64,000 nucleotides of DNA, from assembly GCF_022549215.1 (NCBI RefSeq), contig NZ_JAKZFC010000004.1, positions 186,001 through 250,000 on the forward strand, read 5' to 3'. Positions 8,774 through 17,112 of this stretch are shown here, piece after piece (position 1 is the first letter of the stretch; the number at the start of each line of letters is the position of its first letter). Origin of the DNA: Solibacillus palustris. Lineage in GTDB: Bacteria > Bacillota > Bacilli > Bacillales_A > Planococcaceae. Position numbers and translations under genes: made by a program. The notes below the pieces were generated by a model. It had not been told where the DNA came from. It made no database searches and saw only the letters and a list, made by a program, of their open reading frames with translations.

Positions 8774-10480
8774 ATGACCAAAATGACAGAATCAAAAATT
8801 CTTGAATCAATGGAATTATCATACGAACAGCTTGTCGATTTAAAAGCTGCACTCGATAAAACTTCAATTGTAGCAGTAACAGATAAAAAAGGGCTAATTT
8901 TGCAAGTGAATGATCAATTTTGCGAGATTTCAAAATATAATCGTGAAGAACTAATAGGCCAAGACCACCGCATTTTAAATTCAGGCTATCATCCGAAGTC
9001 ATTTTTCAAAGAAATGTGGCGCGCGATTGGCAACGGTGAAACATGGCAAGCTGATGTTTGTAACCGTGCGAAAGACGGATCACTGTATTGGGTAAAAACA
9101 ACAATTGTTCCGTTCATAGGGGCAAATGGTAAACCAGAGCGTTATATATCAATTCGAACTGATATTACAGCACAAAAGAACATAAAAAAAATTGCACATA
9201 TCGCATATCATGATGATTTAACTGGTCTACCAAACCGTCGCAGTCTTTCAAAACGTATTGAAAACGAAATATCAAATGGCTTACGTAATAAAGATCAATT
9301 TGCTGTATTTTTCTTTGACGTAAATCGTTTTAAAAATATTAATGACAGTTTAGGACATAAAATAGGCGACTTATTTTTAATCGAATTAGCGAAGCGTTTA
9401 ACTGATATAGATACGCAATCAAATTCGTTCTACCGCATGAATGGCGACGAATTTGTTTATATTTTAGAAGACGTAAAATTTGTAAACGAAATGGCTGAGA
9501 AAATTTTAGATGTCTTTAAAGCAAGCTTTGTCTTTGACGAATATGAGTTTTACGCCAGCATTAGCTTAGGTATTAGTGTTTATCCGGATCACGGGGAAAA
9601 TGTATCGAAGTTATTAAAAACAGCAGATATTGCAATGTACGCAGCGAAAGCGAAAAAAGGCAATAGCTATAGTGTCTACAGAAAATTAATGCGCGGTTCA
9701 AATGATCAATTTTTAGTGTTAGAAACAAAGCTACATAAAGCATTACGTGAAAACATTTTTGAGCTACGATTCCAGCCAACATATAACCTACAATCAGGAA
9801 AAATCATTGGTACAGAATCGATTATTTATTGGCATGACGAAGATTACGGTGAAATGAATCCGGTTGAATTTATGCCATTTGCATCCCAATGCGGCTTAAT
9901 TATTGAAATTGATCAATACGTATTAAAAAATTCGATTCAACATATGGTACAGCTAAAGCCGCATGTCGATGATGACTTCAAAATTTCTGTGAATTTATCG
10001 ACAGATTATTTAAAAGATGCGAACTTTATTGTTGATTTAACAACTTATTTAGAAGAAGCTCAGCTTGATTCTAAGTATATTGAAATTGAAATCTCTGAGT
10101 TATGTTTACTAGATACGGATTTACAGTTGTACGATAAAATCAATCAAATTCATGAATTGGGCGTTACAATTTCAATTGATGATTTCGGTATGGGTTACTC
10201 GTCACTAAGCTATTTACGTGAAGTGCCAATCAGTTTATTAAAAATTGATCAATCATTTACTCATGAGCTAAACCTTGTACCCGCAAATGCCAAAATGGTA
10301 GCGGCGATTATTTCACTGGCAAGCGCACTGAACTTACAAGTGGTAGCGACTAAAGTGGAAAATGGTGAAGACCTAGCTATTTTAAAAGAGTTAAACTGCT
10401 CATTCGTTCAAGGGTTATATTTAAATGATTTGCTTCCTTTACAAGATCTCATCGCATTTATTGAAGAAAAAAATAATTAA
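8774..10480 (+). CDS. PAS-GGDEF-EAL protein (c-di-GMP related), EAL site degenerate
   Basis: 568 residues: PAS about 25-135 (GQDHRILNSGYHPKSFFKEM), GGDEF about 140-305 with active-site motif NGDEF at 223-227, and an EAL-like domain about 320-560. The EAL signature reads ESI (348-350), and the usual AEGVE motif reads ATKVE, though IDDFGMGYSSL and LLKIDQSF remain. The cyclase half could still work because NGDEF/SGDEF variants can be active. The phosphodiesterase half has probably lost catalysis and may bind c-di-GMP. No transmembrane segment. A single gene directly downstream of a chemoreceptor. Confidence 0.88.
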   Translation: MTKMTESKILESMELSYEQLVDLKAALDKTSIVAVTDKKGLILQVNDQFCEISKYNREELIGQDHRILNSGYHPKSFFKEMWRAIGNGETWQADVCNRAKDGSLYWVKTTIVPFIGANGKPERYISIRTDITAQKNIKKIAHIAYHDDLTGLPNRRSLSKRIENEISNGLRNKDQFAVFFFDVNRFKNINDSLGHKIGDLFLIELAKRLTDIDTQSNSFYRMNGDEFVYILEDVKFVNEMAEKILDVFKASFVFDEYEFYASISLGISVYPDHGENVSKLLKTADIAMYAAKAKKGNSYSVYRKLMRGSNDQFLVLETKLHKALRENIFELRFQPTYNLQSGKIIGTESIIYWHDEDYGEMNPVEFMPFASQCGLIIEIDQYVLKNSIQHMVQLKPHVDDDFKISVNLSTDYLKDANFIVDLTTYLEEAQLDSKYIEIEISELCLLDTDLQLYDKINQIHELGVTISIDDFGMGYSSLSYLREVPISLLKIDQSFTHELNLVPANAKMVAAIISLASALNLQVVATKVENGEDLAILKELNCSFVQGLYLNDLLPLQDLIAFIEEKNN

Positions 10481-10489
10481 ACGTTCATT

Positions 10490-10617
10490 TACGCCTCGGC
10501 ATAATTGCGTCCAGATTTTTTTCGTGCTTGCTTTAATAACTTCACTGAAAAATCTGTGACATCTGCCAGAGGCTTTAACTTGCTTCAGCAGGGGTTGGAA
10601 CCTCACTGAAGCAAATT
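10490..10617. repeat. composite palindromic repeat, short copy (R1)
   Basis: It contains TACGCCTCGG(C)ATAATTGCGTCC, the stem CAGATTTTT / AAAAATCTG and the block GTGACATCTGCCA, all shared with the longer copies at 53.6 and 55.9 kb. It lacks their central hairpins. It sits between two convergent genes, next to a terminator. Confidence 0.7.
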
Positions 10618-10620
10618 AAA

Positions 10621-10651
10621 AGGAGTGTCCCGTAGCTAGTGGGACACTCCT
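10621..10651. terminator. bidirectional terminator
   Basis: Perfect 11-base arms AGGAGTGTCCC / GGGACACTCCT with T-rich flanks on both strands, between convergent genes ending at 10480 and 10655. Confidence 0.8.
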
Positions 10652-10654
10652 TCT

Positions 10655-12028
10655 TTAATTATTCAAATGACTTTCAATTCGGGCAAACTCATCTAAATCA
10701 ATGCTTTCGATATATTTGTAAAGCACATCGATATTGACTTGAATTTGGTCCTTATGTGACAAATAGAAATCCTCGGTTAAATGACGAATAATTAATGGCA
10801 CAACTTTGGAATGATTAAAACGATGCATATACTTTTCTAAAAAGTCGGTATTGACCGCTATATCTGTATTTTGGCCTAGTGCTTCAAAATCTATATATTT
10901 TATATGGGCCATTAAAAACTCTTCTGTTAAATGCTCATTATACTGACAGACATACGACCAATCGATTTCGTTTTTGTAGCGATTAATCCAGTGTAATTCT
11001 GATACAGCCGTAAATAACTTTTGCTGTGTTTTTGACATGATCGTAAACTTGTCGTCCATCTCGCTATTCGTTAATCGCTTATCGCCATAACGGTCGTATC
11101 TTTGACTTTTTAATGACGGGATACCTTTCACTAAATGCTCGCTACCTGGCCATTTATAATTTCCACGGTCATATTCGAAATATTGTAAGTCCATGACTGG
11201 AATTTCATCTGATTCTGGTAAGTAGACAATGTCAAATGATCGATAAAAGATATTACTTTCGATAAAATCGTCTATTTGATCTACAAAATCTGGATGAATA
11301 TGCTTTTTATTTTTTAATAGCTCATCGATTAAAAAACGTTTGAAGCTCGTTGTAAGACGATTTAATACACTTTTATTATGCTGAAGTGCTTCTAAGTTCA
11401 CTGCTTGTAGATGTTCAATTAAAAACTGCTCCGATAATAATGGGTTCTTATAACAAATGTACGTAAACGGAATATAGCCTAAATAAGGTAGTAGCTTACT
11501 ATAGTGCTGCTTGGCGGCTAAATGCAGCCAGTTGTAATATGAATTAATAAACGCGCGGTCATACGGTAATATTTCATAAACCGCTTCATCATTAGATTCT
11601 AATGCCCGGATTACAGATAATGAATCAAAATGAGCCACGTCGAAGTCATTAGGAAACGGAATGGCCTCAAACGCCTTTTTTATATGGATTTGAACTTTCG
11701 GCTTTGTTGAAAGGAAGCTATATGTACCTATTGCGCCGCGCTCTTCCAGTAAAATATATGCAAGTTCCTGGCGTTCTTCATTCGTTAGTTCGCAACCCTT
11801 TGGAAACTTCACTGATGCAAAATATTGGGCTTTTGCTAAATCGTAAAAGAATTTATAGTCTCCTGCTTTTGTATAGGGCTCTTCAGAATTGTTTTGCTGC
11901 CAATAGAGAAGGGCGCCATTTATCGTTTCATAATTCGAAAACGTAATATTCGCGATGGAAAAAATATTTTGTGCTAATGCATCATCATACAATACTTTCA
12001 TAAATTCTATTTTTTTAATTTTAAGCAT
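10655..12028 (-). CDS. 457-residue protein of unknown function with internal repeats
   Basis: ATG 12028 is preceded by GGAGGTG. There are no membrane segments or signal peptide. The sequence is rich in aromatic and charged residues. A motif of the form LS/TEEFLxxHhxxhxxEALxxN recurs at least three times (around 195-230, 375-405 and 425-450), suggesting a helical repeat scaffold. No catalytic motif is recognised. It is flanked by terminators on both sides, so it is transcribed alone. It may be a scaffold or interaction protein (inference only). Confidence 0.75.
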   Translation of the reverse strand: MLKIKKIEFMKVLYDDALAQNIFSIANITFSNYETINGALLYWQQNNSEEPYTKAGDYKFFYDLAKAQYFASVKFPKGCELTNEERQELAYILLEERGAIGTYSFLSTKPKVQIHIKKAFEAIPFPNDFDVAHFDSLSVIRALESNDEAVYEILPYDRAFINSYYNWLHLAAKQHYSKLLPYLGYIPFTYICYKNPLLSEQFLIEHLQAVNLEALQHNKSVLNRLTTSFKRFLIDELLKNKKHIHPDFVDQIDDFIESNIFYRSFDIVYLPESDEIPVMDLQYFEYDRGNYKWPGSEHLVKGIPSLKSQRYDRYGDKRLTNSEMDDKFTIMSKTQQKLFTAVSELHWINRYKNEIDWSYVCQYNEHLTEEFLMAHIKYIDFEALGQNTDIAVNTDFLEKYMHRFNHSKVVPLIIRHLTEDFYLSHKDQIQVNIDVLYKYIESIDLDEFARIESHLNN

Positions 12029-12138
12029 AAGGCACCTCCAGTCCTTCTATTATAAACGTTCTTTAGATATTTCTAAACGAAAACTAGCTTATTATAAATA
12101 GGTTTAATTATTTTTATGGGTGGTATAGTAATTATAGT

Positions 12139-12179
12139 AAAGTTACGGTCATATAATAAGAACAATCGACCGTAACTTT
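12139..12179. other. perfect 12-bp inverted repeat
   Basis: AAAGTTACGGTC (12139-12150) and GACCGTAACTTT (12168-12179) flank a 17-base loop in the gap between divergent genes. It could be an operator or a terminator-like hairpin. It has no strong T-run. Confidence 0.55.
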
Positions 12180-12186
12180 ACACTTT

Positions 12187-12225
12187 ACACTCCTTATCCC
12201 ATAAGGAGTGTTTTTCCTGCTATAA
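12187..12225 (+). promoter_or_regulatory. hairpin directly fused to an extended -10 promoter
   Basis: ACACTCCTTAT / ATAAGGAGTGT (11-bp perfect stem, 3-base loop) runs into TTTTT and then CCTGCTATAAT. TATAAT is at 12220-12225 with TGC in front, as an extended -10. The downstream gene starts at 12261. The layout is the same as at 5255-5299. Confidence 0.55.
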
Positions 12226-12260
12226 TGAATCATAATCTTTACAACAATAGGAGCGTGCCT

Positions 12261-12635
12261 ATGTGGAAAATACATAACGGAAAACTTATTCAAACAGCCG
12301 ATGAATCGCGCATGCGTTATAAAACCCGCATTAGCGCAGGTCTGGTCGAGCAGCTCAAACAAATGGCTGAAACACATGACTCTCATATTAGCTACTTGCT
12401 CGAAAACGGCTATAGTAATTTACTAGAAACAGGCGTTATTACCTTCAACAAAAAAAATCGCCCAAAAGATCGCATTGAATTTCGTACAACATGCGATAAG
12501 GAGCTTTTGCAATGCCTAAAAGACTTTGCACACGCAAAGGACTTAAATTTAAACGATTGTATTGAGGCGAGCATCGCACATATTAATGTCAATGATGTCA
12601 AGCATGCCAATTGGCGTTATCGTATTGAAAGTTAG
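12261..12635 (+). CDS. double ribbon-helix-helix-like DNA-binding protein
   Basis: 124 residues from ATG 12261 (SD TAGGAG seven bases upstream). An in-frame ATG at 12225 would overlap the -10 box and is rejected. Two similar halves are visible: RYKTRISAGLVEQLKQMAE with HISYLLENG (about 20-58), and DRIEFRTTCDKELLQCLKDF with LNDCIEASI (about 70-108). Each has a short basic beta-strand followed by two helices, as in RHH regulators, so one chain could form a dimer-like fold. Automatic annotation of similar proteins as rRNA methyltransferases is not supported: there is no SAM-binding motif. Confidence 0.6.
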   Translation: MWKIHNGKLIQTADESRMRYKTRISAGLVEQLKQMAETHDSHISYLLENGYSNLLETGVITFNKKNRPKDRIEFRTTCDKELLQCLKDFAHAKDLNLNDCIEASIAHINVNDVKHANWRYRIES

Positions 12636-12636
12636 T

Positions 12637-12685
12637 GAATAAGCGTTCCACTGTTCAGAAAGATTGTCGAACGCTCTTATTTTAA
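12637..12685 (+). terminator. probable terminator
   Basis: AATAAG-CGTTC at 12637-12649 pairs with GAACG-CT-CTTATT from about 12669 and is followed by TTAAG. Confidence 0.5.
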
Positions 12686-12820
12686 GAATCAAGTAATAAT
12701 ATAATAGTCTTCAATTATTGTATTTTAATGAGAAACATTAAGTTCTGAGCATCTTATCAAAATATATGAATCAAAATCATATTGTTTGTAAAAAAATGCA
12801 AGTAGAAGGGACGTATGAAA

Positions 12821-13270
12821 ATGTTACATTTAAAACCGATTACAAAAGATAATTGGATTGCTGCGATTAAACTAAAGGTAGCCAAGGATCAAAATCACTT
12901 TGTAGCTACAAATGCCGTATCATTAGCGCAATTAAATTTCCTTGAAAACTTTTATGCACATGGTATTTATGAGGATGAAACGATGGTAGGCTTCACGTTA
13001 TTTGGTATTGATGAAGAAGACCATGAATTTTGGATATATCGTTTGATGATTGATAAGAACTATCAGGGCAAAGGATATGGAAAAGAAGCCGTTAACCTTA
13101 TTATTAAAGCCATTCATACAATGAAAGCGCCACAGCATCAGTTGATACATATCTCATATGAACCAGAAAATATCGTAGCGCAGCAAGTCTACAAAAATGC
13201 TGGATTCTATGAGATAGAAGGATTGATTAGTGATGGTGAGCAAGTCGCGCGGTATGATTTTGCGGAATAG
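12821..13270 (+). CDS. GNAT acetyltransferase, diamine/polyamine (BltD-like) type
   Basis: 149 residues from ATG 12821, which is eight bases after AGAAGGGA; ATG 12815 in the same frame would be too close to it. The acetyl-CoA loop is YQGKGYGKEAV at about 87-97, preceded by YRLMIDKN, and the C-terminal YEPENIVAQQVYKNAGF motif is typical of GNATs. The overall pattern resembles spermine/spermidine acetyltransferases such as BltD and SpeG. Substrate assignment is inference. It stands alone, with a 178-base leader lacking other features. Confidence 0.75.
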   Translation: MLHLKPITKDNWIAAIKLKVAKDQNHFVATNAVSLAQLNFLENFYAHGIYEDETMVGFTLFGIDEEDHEFWIYRLMIDKNYQGKGYGKEAVNLIIKAIHTMKAPQHQLIHISYEPENIVAQQVYKNAGFYEIEGLISDGEQVARYDFAE

Positions 13271-13489
13271 GCGTAAGGAATTATTTTTGGTTTCAGTAGG
13301 AAAGAAGAATACTACGGCAAAATAAAGACAATAACATTTGAATTAAAAAACAACAATATCCTATTACAGAACCAAATGATTAAATTACTTTGATGAAAAA
13401 AGCATAAATGACCCTTCATGTTGAATATAATATAAGCATTCATTGACTTTTGCCATTTAAAAGCATACAATGAAGGCAGAAAGATTCTT

Positions 13490-13605
13490 GTCGTGAAGAA
13501 TCGTATGCAGTGCAACGTCTGGTTTGGTCACCAGACGTTTTTTATATGGCTGAAAACAAAAAGAGGCGTTGATTCTAATTGGAATCAACGTCTCTTTTTG
13601 TGTTT
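13490..13605 (-). terminator. double hairpin downstream of the 46-residue gene (duplicated module)
   Basis: Two strong hairpins lie after the minus-strand small gene: arms AAAGAGACGTTGATTC-type at 13558-13599 (18 bases, one mismatch) and AACGTCTGG / CCAGACGTT at 13514-13542. The whole 110-base module recurs in worn form at 16857-16965. Confidence 0.65.
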
Positions 13606-13746
13606 TTACAACATCATACGAAAGAATCGATACAATGTATCAAATAAACGGAATAGATCCGTTGCGTATCGAAAGATGGTCAGTCCTTCTTCACGCTTTT
13701 TCTCTCGCTCAGCCTTTACTCTTTCTTGTCGTGATAACTTCGGCAT
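13606..13746 (-). CDS. 46-residue basic protein
   Basis: Minus-strand ATG at 13746 is preceded by an excellent SD (AAAGGAGG) and followed after the TAA by a strong terminator at 13558-13599, so this is a complete small transcription unit. The product has a highly charged N-terminal half (QERVKAEREKKREEG) and an amphipathic aromatic C-terminal half (FRYATDLFRLFDTLYRFFRMML). I do not recognise the family. A hairpin with a UUCG loop covers the SD. Confidence 0.7.
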   Translation of the reverse strand: MPKLSRQERVKAEREKKREEGLTIFRYATDLFRLFDTLYRFFRMML

Positions 13747-13755
13747 GCAGTGCAC

Positions 13756-13773
13756 CTCCTTTCGAAAAAGGAG
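13756..13773 (-). promoter_or_regulatory. UUCG-loop hairpin sequestering the ribosome binding site
   Basis: On the minus strand the leader reads CUCCUUU-UUCG-AAAGGAG immediately upstream of the small gene. The 3' arm is the Shine-Dalgarno sequence itself. UUCG is an exceptionally stable tetraloop, so the hairpin could act as a translational gate or thermometer-like element. Confidence 0.6.
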
Positions 13774-14125
13774 TCAGCTGTGATGCTGCCTCAATATTGT
13801 AGCATGAAAATTACTATTTTTATGGCAGAATTCAAAATAAAGTCATATAAAAATCAAAAGTTTAAGAATGTAGGTTTTATTGAATATTCATCATTAAATC
13901 TAAATAGAAAGAAATCATTCTATAAAAATTATAATTCTCAATTCATAGAATAAGCAATATCAACAGTCAATACAACAAATGTAATATATTTGCATATAGC
14001 TTCTTTATTTCCAATATTTTATACTTATAACAACATCGTTTCAGAAAAGGGCAAAATAAAAAACAAATCAAGACAATATTATAGCTACAAGAACTAAACC
14101 CTTAAACGATTCAAGGAGTGAGAAG
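13774..14125. other. AT-rich intergenic stretch
   Basis: About 350 bases containing the minus-strand promoter region of the small gene (TGCTACAAT, an extended -10, at about 13795-13803) and the leader of the ABC operon. I see no other gene or repeat. Confidence 0.4.
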
Positions 14126-15052
14126 ATGACGGTTATTTCATTGCAACATGTCACAAAGGATTATGGACATGGACGGGGGATTTTTGATGTTTCATTTAAT
14201 GTTGAACAAGGTACTGTATATGGATTTCTAGGACCAAATGGGGCTGGAAAAACAACTGCCATTCGTCACATTATGGGATTTTCAAAACCAGAGAAAGGGA
14301 TCGTAACAGTAAATGGTCTAGATTGTTGGACAAATGCTAAAACTATCCAAGAAAACCTTGGCTATTTGCCTGGCGAAGTAGCATTACCTGAAAATTTAAC
14401 AGGCAAACAATTCATTCAAATGATGATGGATTTGCGAAAAGTTAAAGATGATACCCATTGTAAAAAACTAATGGAATTCTTTGACCTTGATGCTTCAGGA
14501 AAGGTAAAACGTATGTCACTTGGTATGAAGAGAAAATTAGCAATTGTGACGGCATTCATGCATGATCCGGATGTACTCGTCCTAGATGAGCCTACAAGCG
14601 GTTTAGATCCGATTATGCAGCAACGTTTTATCGACTTTGTAAAATTAGAGAAAAAGCGCGGCAAAACAATATTACTTTCAAGCCATATTTTCACTGAAAT
14701 TGATGCTACTTGTGATGAAATTTCGATTATTAAAGATGGTTACTTGATTTCTTCATTTAACAAACAAGAACTCTTAAAAATGACAGAAAAGGTCTTTAAT
14801 TTGACAGTTCAAAACGCAATGCATTATATGCAGCTTGTGCAAATGATTGAATCGAATGGCTTTAATCTACTCTTTAAAAATGAACAAACAAATGAACTTC
14901 AAATCGGCTGTTATCCAAATGATTTATCAAAGCTCATTAAAATACTAGCTGATTTTCCTATTTCTAGTTTCAACGAAGTGCCGTTTAGTTTAGAAAAGCA
15001 TTTCATGGAATTTTATGATCGACGGGTAGGGGGGGAAATCCAGTGGCAATAA
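14126..15052 (+). CDS. ABC transporter ATP-binding protein (first of a tandem pair)
   Basis: 308 residues. Walker A GPNGAGKTT (about 35-43), an altered signature RMSLGMKRK in place of LSGGQ, and Walker B VLVLDEPTSGLDP. The signature form and the ~80-residue C-terminal extension match BcrA-like/ABC-2 exporter ATPases. SD AAGGAGTGA before ATG. It overlaps the next gene by ten bases. The operon of two different ATPases with one ABC-2 permease suggests a heterodimeric ATPase exporting a drug, peptide or lipid (family knowledge; substrate not known). Confidence 0.9.
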   Translation: MTVISLQHVTKDYGHGRGIFDVSFNVEQGTVYGFLGPNGAGKTTAIRHIMGFSKPEKGIVTVNGLDCWTNAKTIQENLGYLPGEVALPENLTGKQFIQMMMDLRKVKDDTHCKKLMEFFDLDASGKVKRMSLGMKRKLAIVTAFMHDPDVLVLDEPTSGLDPIMQQRFIDFVKLEKKRGKTILLSSHIFTEIDATCDEISIIKDGYLISSFNKQELLKMTEKVFNLTVQNAMHYMQLVQMIESNGFNLLFKNEQTNELQIGCYPNDLSKLIKILADFPISSFNEVPFSLEKHFMEFYDRRVGGEIQWQ

Positions 15053-15939
15053 TCGAATTACAAAATGTAACGAAAGATTACGGAGATCGTCGAGGTATTT
15101 TTAATATCGATCTTTCAATAGAATCGGGTGAAGCATTTGGATTTGTCGGCACAAACGGGGCTGGCAAAACAACGACAATTCGGCACCTTATGGGATTTTT
15201 AAAACCACATATCGGAACAGTGAAAATTAAGAACCTTGATGCATGGCATGATGCGGCGGAAATCAAACAGTGGATTGGCTATATTCCAGGTGAAATTGCC
15301 TTTCCTGATGTAAAAACGGGTTGGGATTTCATCCATCAGCAAGCAGATCTGTTACAACTAATGGATTTAAGCTTTGCAAACGAGTTAATTGAACGACTTC
15401 AACTCGACCCTTCAGCAAATATTAAACGGATGTCAAAGGGAATGAAGCAAAAAACAGCCATTGTTGTCGCATTGATGGCCAACGCTCCAATTCTTATTTT
15501 AGATGAACCTACAACGGGACTTGATCCATTGATGCGAGCAGAGTTTATACAAATTATTAAAGACGAAAAAGCAAAGGGCAAAACAATTTTTATGTCTAGC
15601 CACATGTTCGAAGAAATCGAGGAAACTTGTGATAAGGTGGCGATGATTAAAGAAGGGAAGATCATTACAATCAAATCGATATCAACGATTATGTCAAATG
15701 ATAATCAACAATTTATCATCGAGTTTAGTAATGAACAAGAATGTACGCGCTTTATGCAAGAAAAGATTGATTCTGTAGCTATTAGCAACACAACTGCTTC
15801 TGTAAATATTGAAAACAATACATTAAATAAATTTTTAGCTATTTTATCAACATATCAATTCGATAATTTAACAGAACAAAAACATACACTTCAAGAGCAG
15901 TTCTATCATATATATTCAGGAGGCCCATCCCATGATTAA
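15043..15939 (+). CDS. ABC transporter ATP-binding protein (second of a tandem pair)
   Basis: 298 residues starting at GTG 15043 inside the end of the previous gene, behind GGGGGGG. Walker A GTNGAGKTT, signature RMSKGMKQK, Walker B ILILDEPTTGLDP. It is clearly paralogous to the upstream ATPase over its whole length (VTKDYGDRRGIFNI against VTKDYGHGRGIFDV), so the pair arose by tandem duplication. It overlaps the permease gene by eight bases. Confidence 0.9.
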   Translation: MAIIELQNVTKDYGDRRGIFNIDLSIESGEAFGFVGTNGAGKTTTIRHLMGFLKPHIGTVKIKNLDAWHDAAEIKQWIGYIPGEIAFPDVKTGWDFIHQQADLLQLMDLSFANELIERLQLDPSANIKRMSKGMKQKTAIVVALMANAPILILDEPTTGLDPLMRAEFIQIIKDEKAKGKTIFMSSHMFEEIEETCDKVAMIKEGKIITIKSISTIMSNDNQQFIIEFSNEQECTRFMQEKIDSVAISNTTASVNIENNTLNKFLAILSTYQFDNLTEQKHTLQEQFYHIYSGGPSHD

Positions 15940-16717
15940 TGGTACGATATTTAAACAAACCTTACGGAATAATGTAAAGCTTTGGCTTATTTTTACTTTA
16001 GTATTAATTTTACTACAAGTAATTATGGTTGCTGTATTTGATGATAGTACATTGACAGATATTAGTCATTTAGTAGAGGGTACACCACTTGCAGGAATGC
16101 TCGGACAAACGACATTACTAAGTATGCTTGCTTCAACATTCTATTCTATTCATGGTGTCATATTCCCAATTATATTCATAATTATGACAGCAAATAGTTT
16201 AATAGCCACTCAAGTGGATCGTGGTTCTATGGCATACTTATTATCAACACCAACCAAACGTTCTACAATTATCGTTACGCAAGCCTTTTACTTAATAGTA
16301 TCTTTAGTAGTGATGTTCTTTATTGAAACAGTGGCTGGTTTTATCGCAATTCAAGTGTTTCAATCTGAGACGGACATCGTGATAGCTGATTTTATTATGC
16401 TGAATGTTGGTTTATTTTTATTAATGTTTGCTATTAGTAGTATTTCGTTCTTTTTCTCAAGCTACTGCAATTTAACGAAAAACTCCCTTGCTTTTGGTGC
16501 TGGTATTCCGATTGCCTTCTTTTTATTTCAGCTAATAAGCTCCGTTGACGATAGTCTTGACGTACTAAGCTACTTCACAATAAATGCATTGTTTGATACG
16601 ACGGCAATTCTAGAAGGGGAAAACTATTGGTGGAAGCTAGGTCTTCTTTTAGGTATTGGCATCGTTCTCTATATAGCTAGTTTAGAAGTATTTAAACGGA
16701 AGGACCTTCCACTTTAA
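15932..16717 (+). CDS. ABC-2 type permease
   Basis: 261 residues with about six membrane helices. There is a large extracytoplasmic segment after the first helix and the typical ATQVDRGSMAYLLSTPTKR coupling region of ABC-2 permeases at about 90-109. It starts inside the second ATPase gene behind AGGAGG and is followed by a strong terminator. It completes the three-gene exporter. Confidence 0.88.
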   Translation: MINGTIFKQTLRNNVKLWLIFTLVLILLQVIMVAVFDDSTLTDISHLVEGTPLAGMLGQTTLLSMLASTFYSIHGVIFPIIFIIMTANSLIATQVDRGSMAYLLSTPTKRSTIIVTQAFYLIVSLVVMFFIETVAGFIAIQVFQSETDIVIADFIMLNVGLFLLMFAISSISFFFSSYCNLTKNSLAFGAGIPIAFFLFQLISSVDDSLDVLSYFTINALFDTTAILEGENYWWKLGLLLGIGIVLYIASLEVFKRKDLPL

Positions 16718-16724
16718 TCTATAT

Positions 16725-16768
16725 AAAAACGAGCATGCAAATTATTAGACTTGCATGCTCGTTTTTTT
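16725..16768 (+). terminator. strong intrinsic terminator of the ABC operon
   Basis: Perfect 16-base arms AAAAACGAGCATGCAA / TTGCATGCTCGTTTTT followed by TTT. Confidence 0.9.
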
Positions 16769-16856
16769 CTATTAAGCACTACGAGAAGATGGGGAAGAGA
16801 TGTATACGCTATTAGAGGATATAGCGCGTTATATTAAAAGAGTTGTAATTGATTAT

Positions 16857-16965
16857 TGTTGTGTAGAATTAAATACAGTGCAACGTTTGATATAGTCACC
16901 AGTCGTTTTTATTTGGCTTAAAACTAAAGAAGCATTGATTTCATTGGTGCACTTTTTACTTAGCA
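16857..16965. repeat. worn copy of the 13.5-kb intergenic module
   Basis: CAGTGCAACG, TAGTCACCAG, TCGTTTTTAT, TTGGCTTAAAAC and ATTGATTTCATTGG align in order with 13490-13600, with substitutions and small gaps (roughly 70 percent by eye). Only the first hairpin is partly kept. It lies 5' of the HD-GYP gene, whose promoter region (16966-17112) shows nothing else distinct. Confidence 0.55.
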
Positions 16966-17112
16966 ACCATATTCGAGTGTCCACTAGACAAAATAGAGCA
17001 GCTTTTTCAAAAGTTTTTTCCTTGCATAAAGCCCGTGATATATATAGAACTAACTTCCAATCTCGTGTTATAATAAGGTCTATTAATTGGTAAATAAATT
17101 GCGAGGTGAAAA

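Noticed and set aside
13750-13953. 67-codon plus-strand frame
   Set aside because: No SD, low-complexity K/N/F composition in an AT-rich gap, and it overlaps the leader of the minus-strand 46-residue gene.
14126-16717. Complete lantibiotic immunity (LanFEG) operon
   Set aside because: It has two ATPases and one permease rather than one ATPase and two permeases, and no lantibiotic gene is near.
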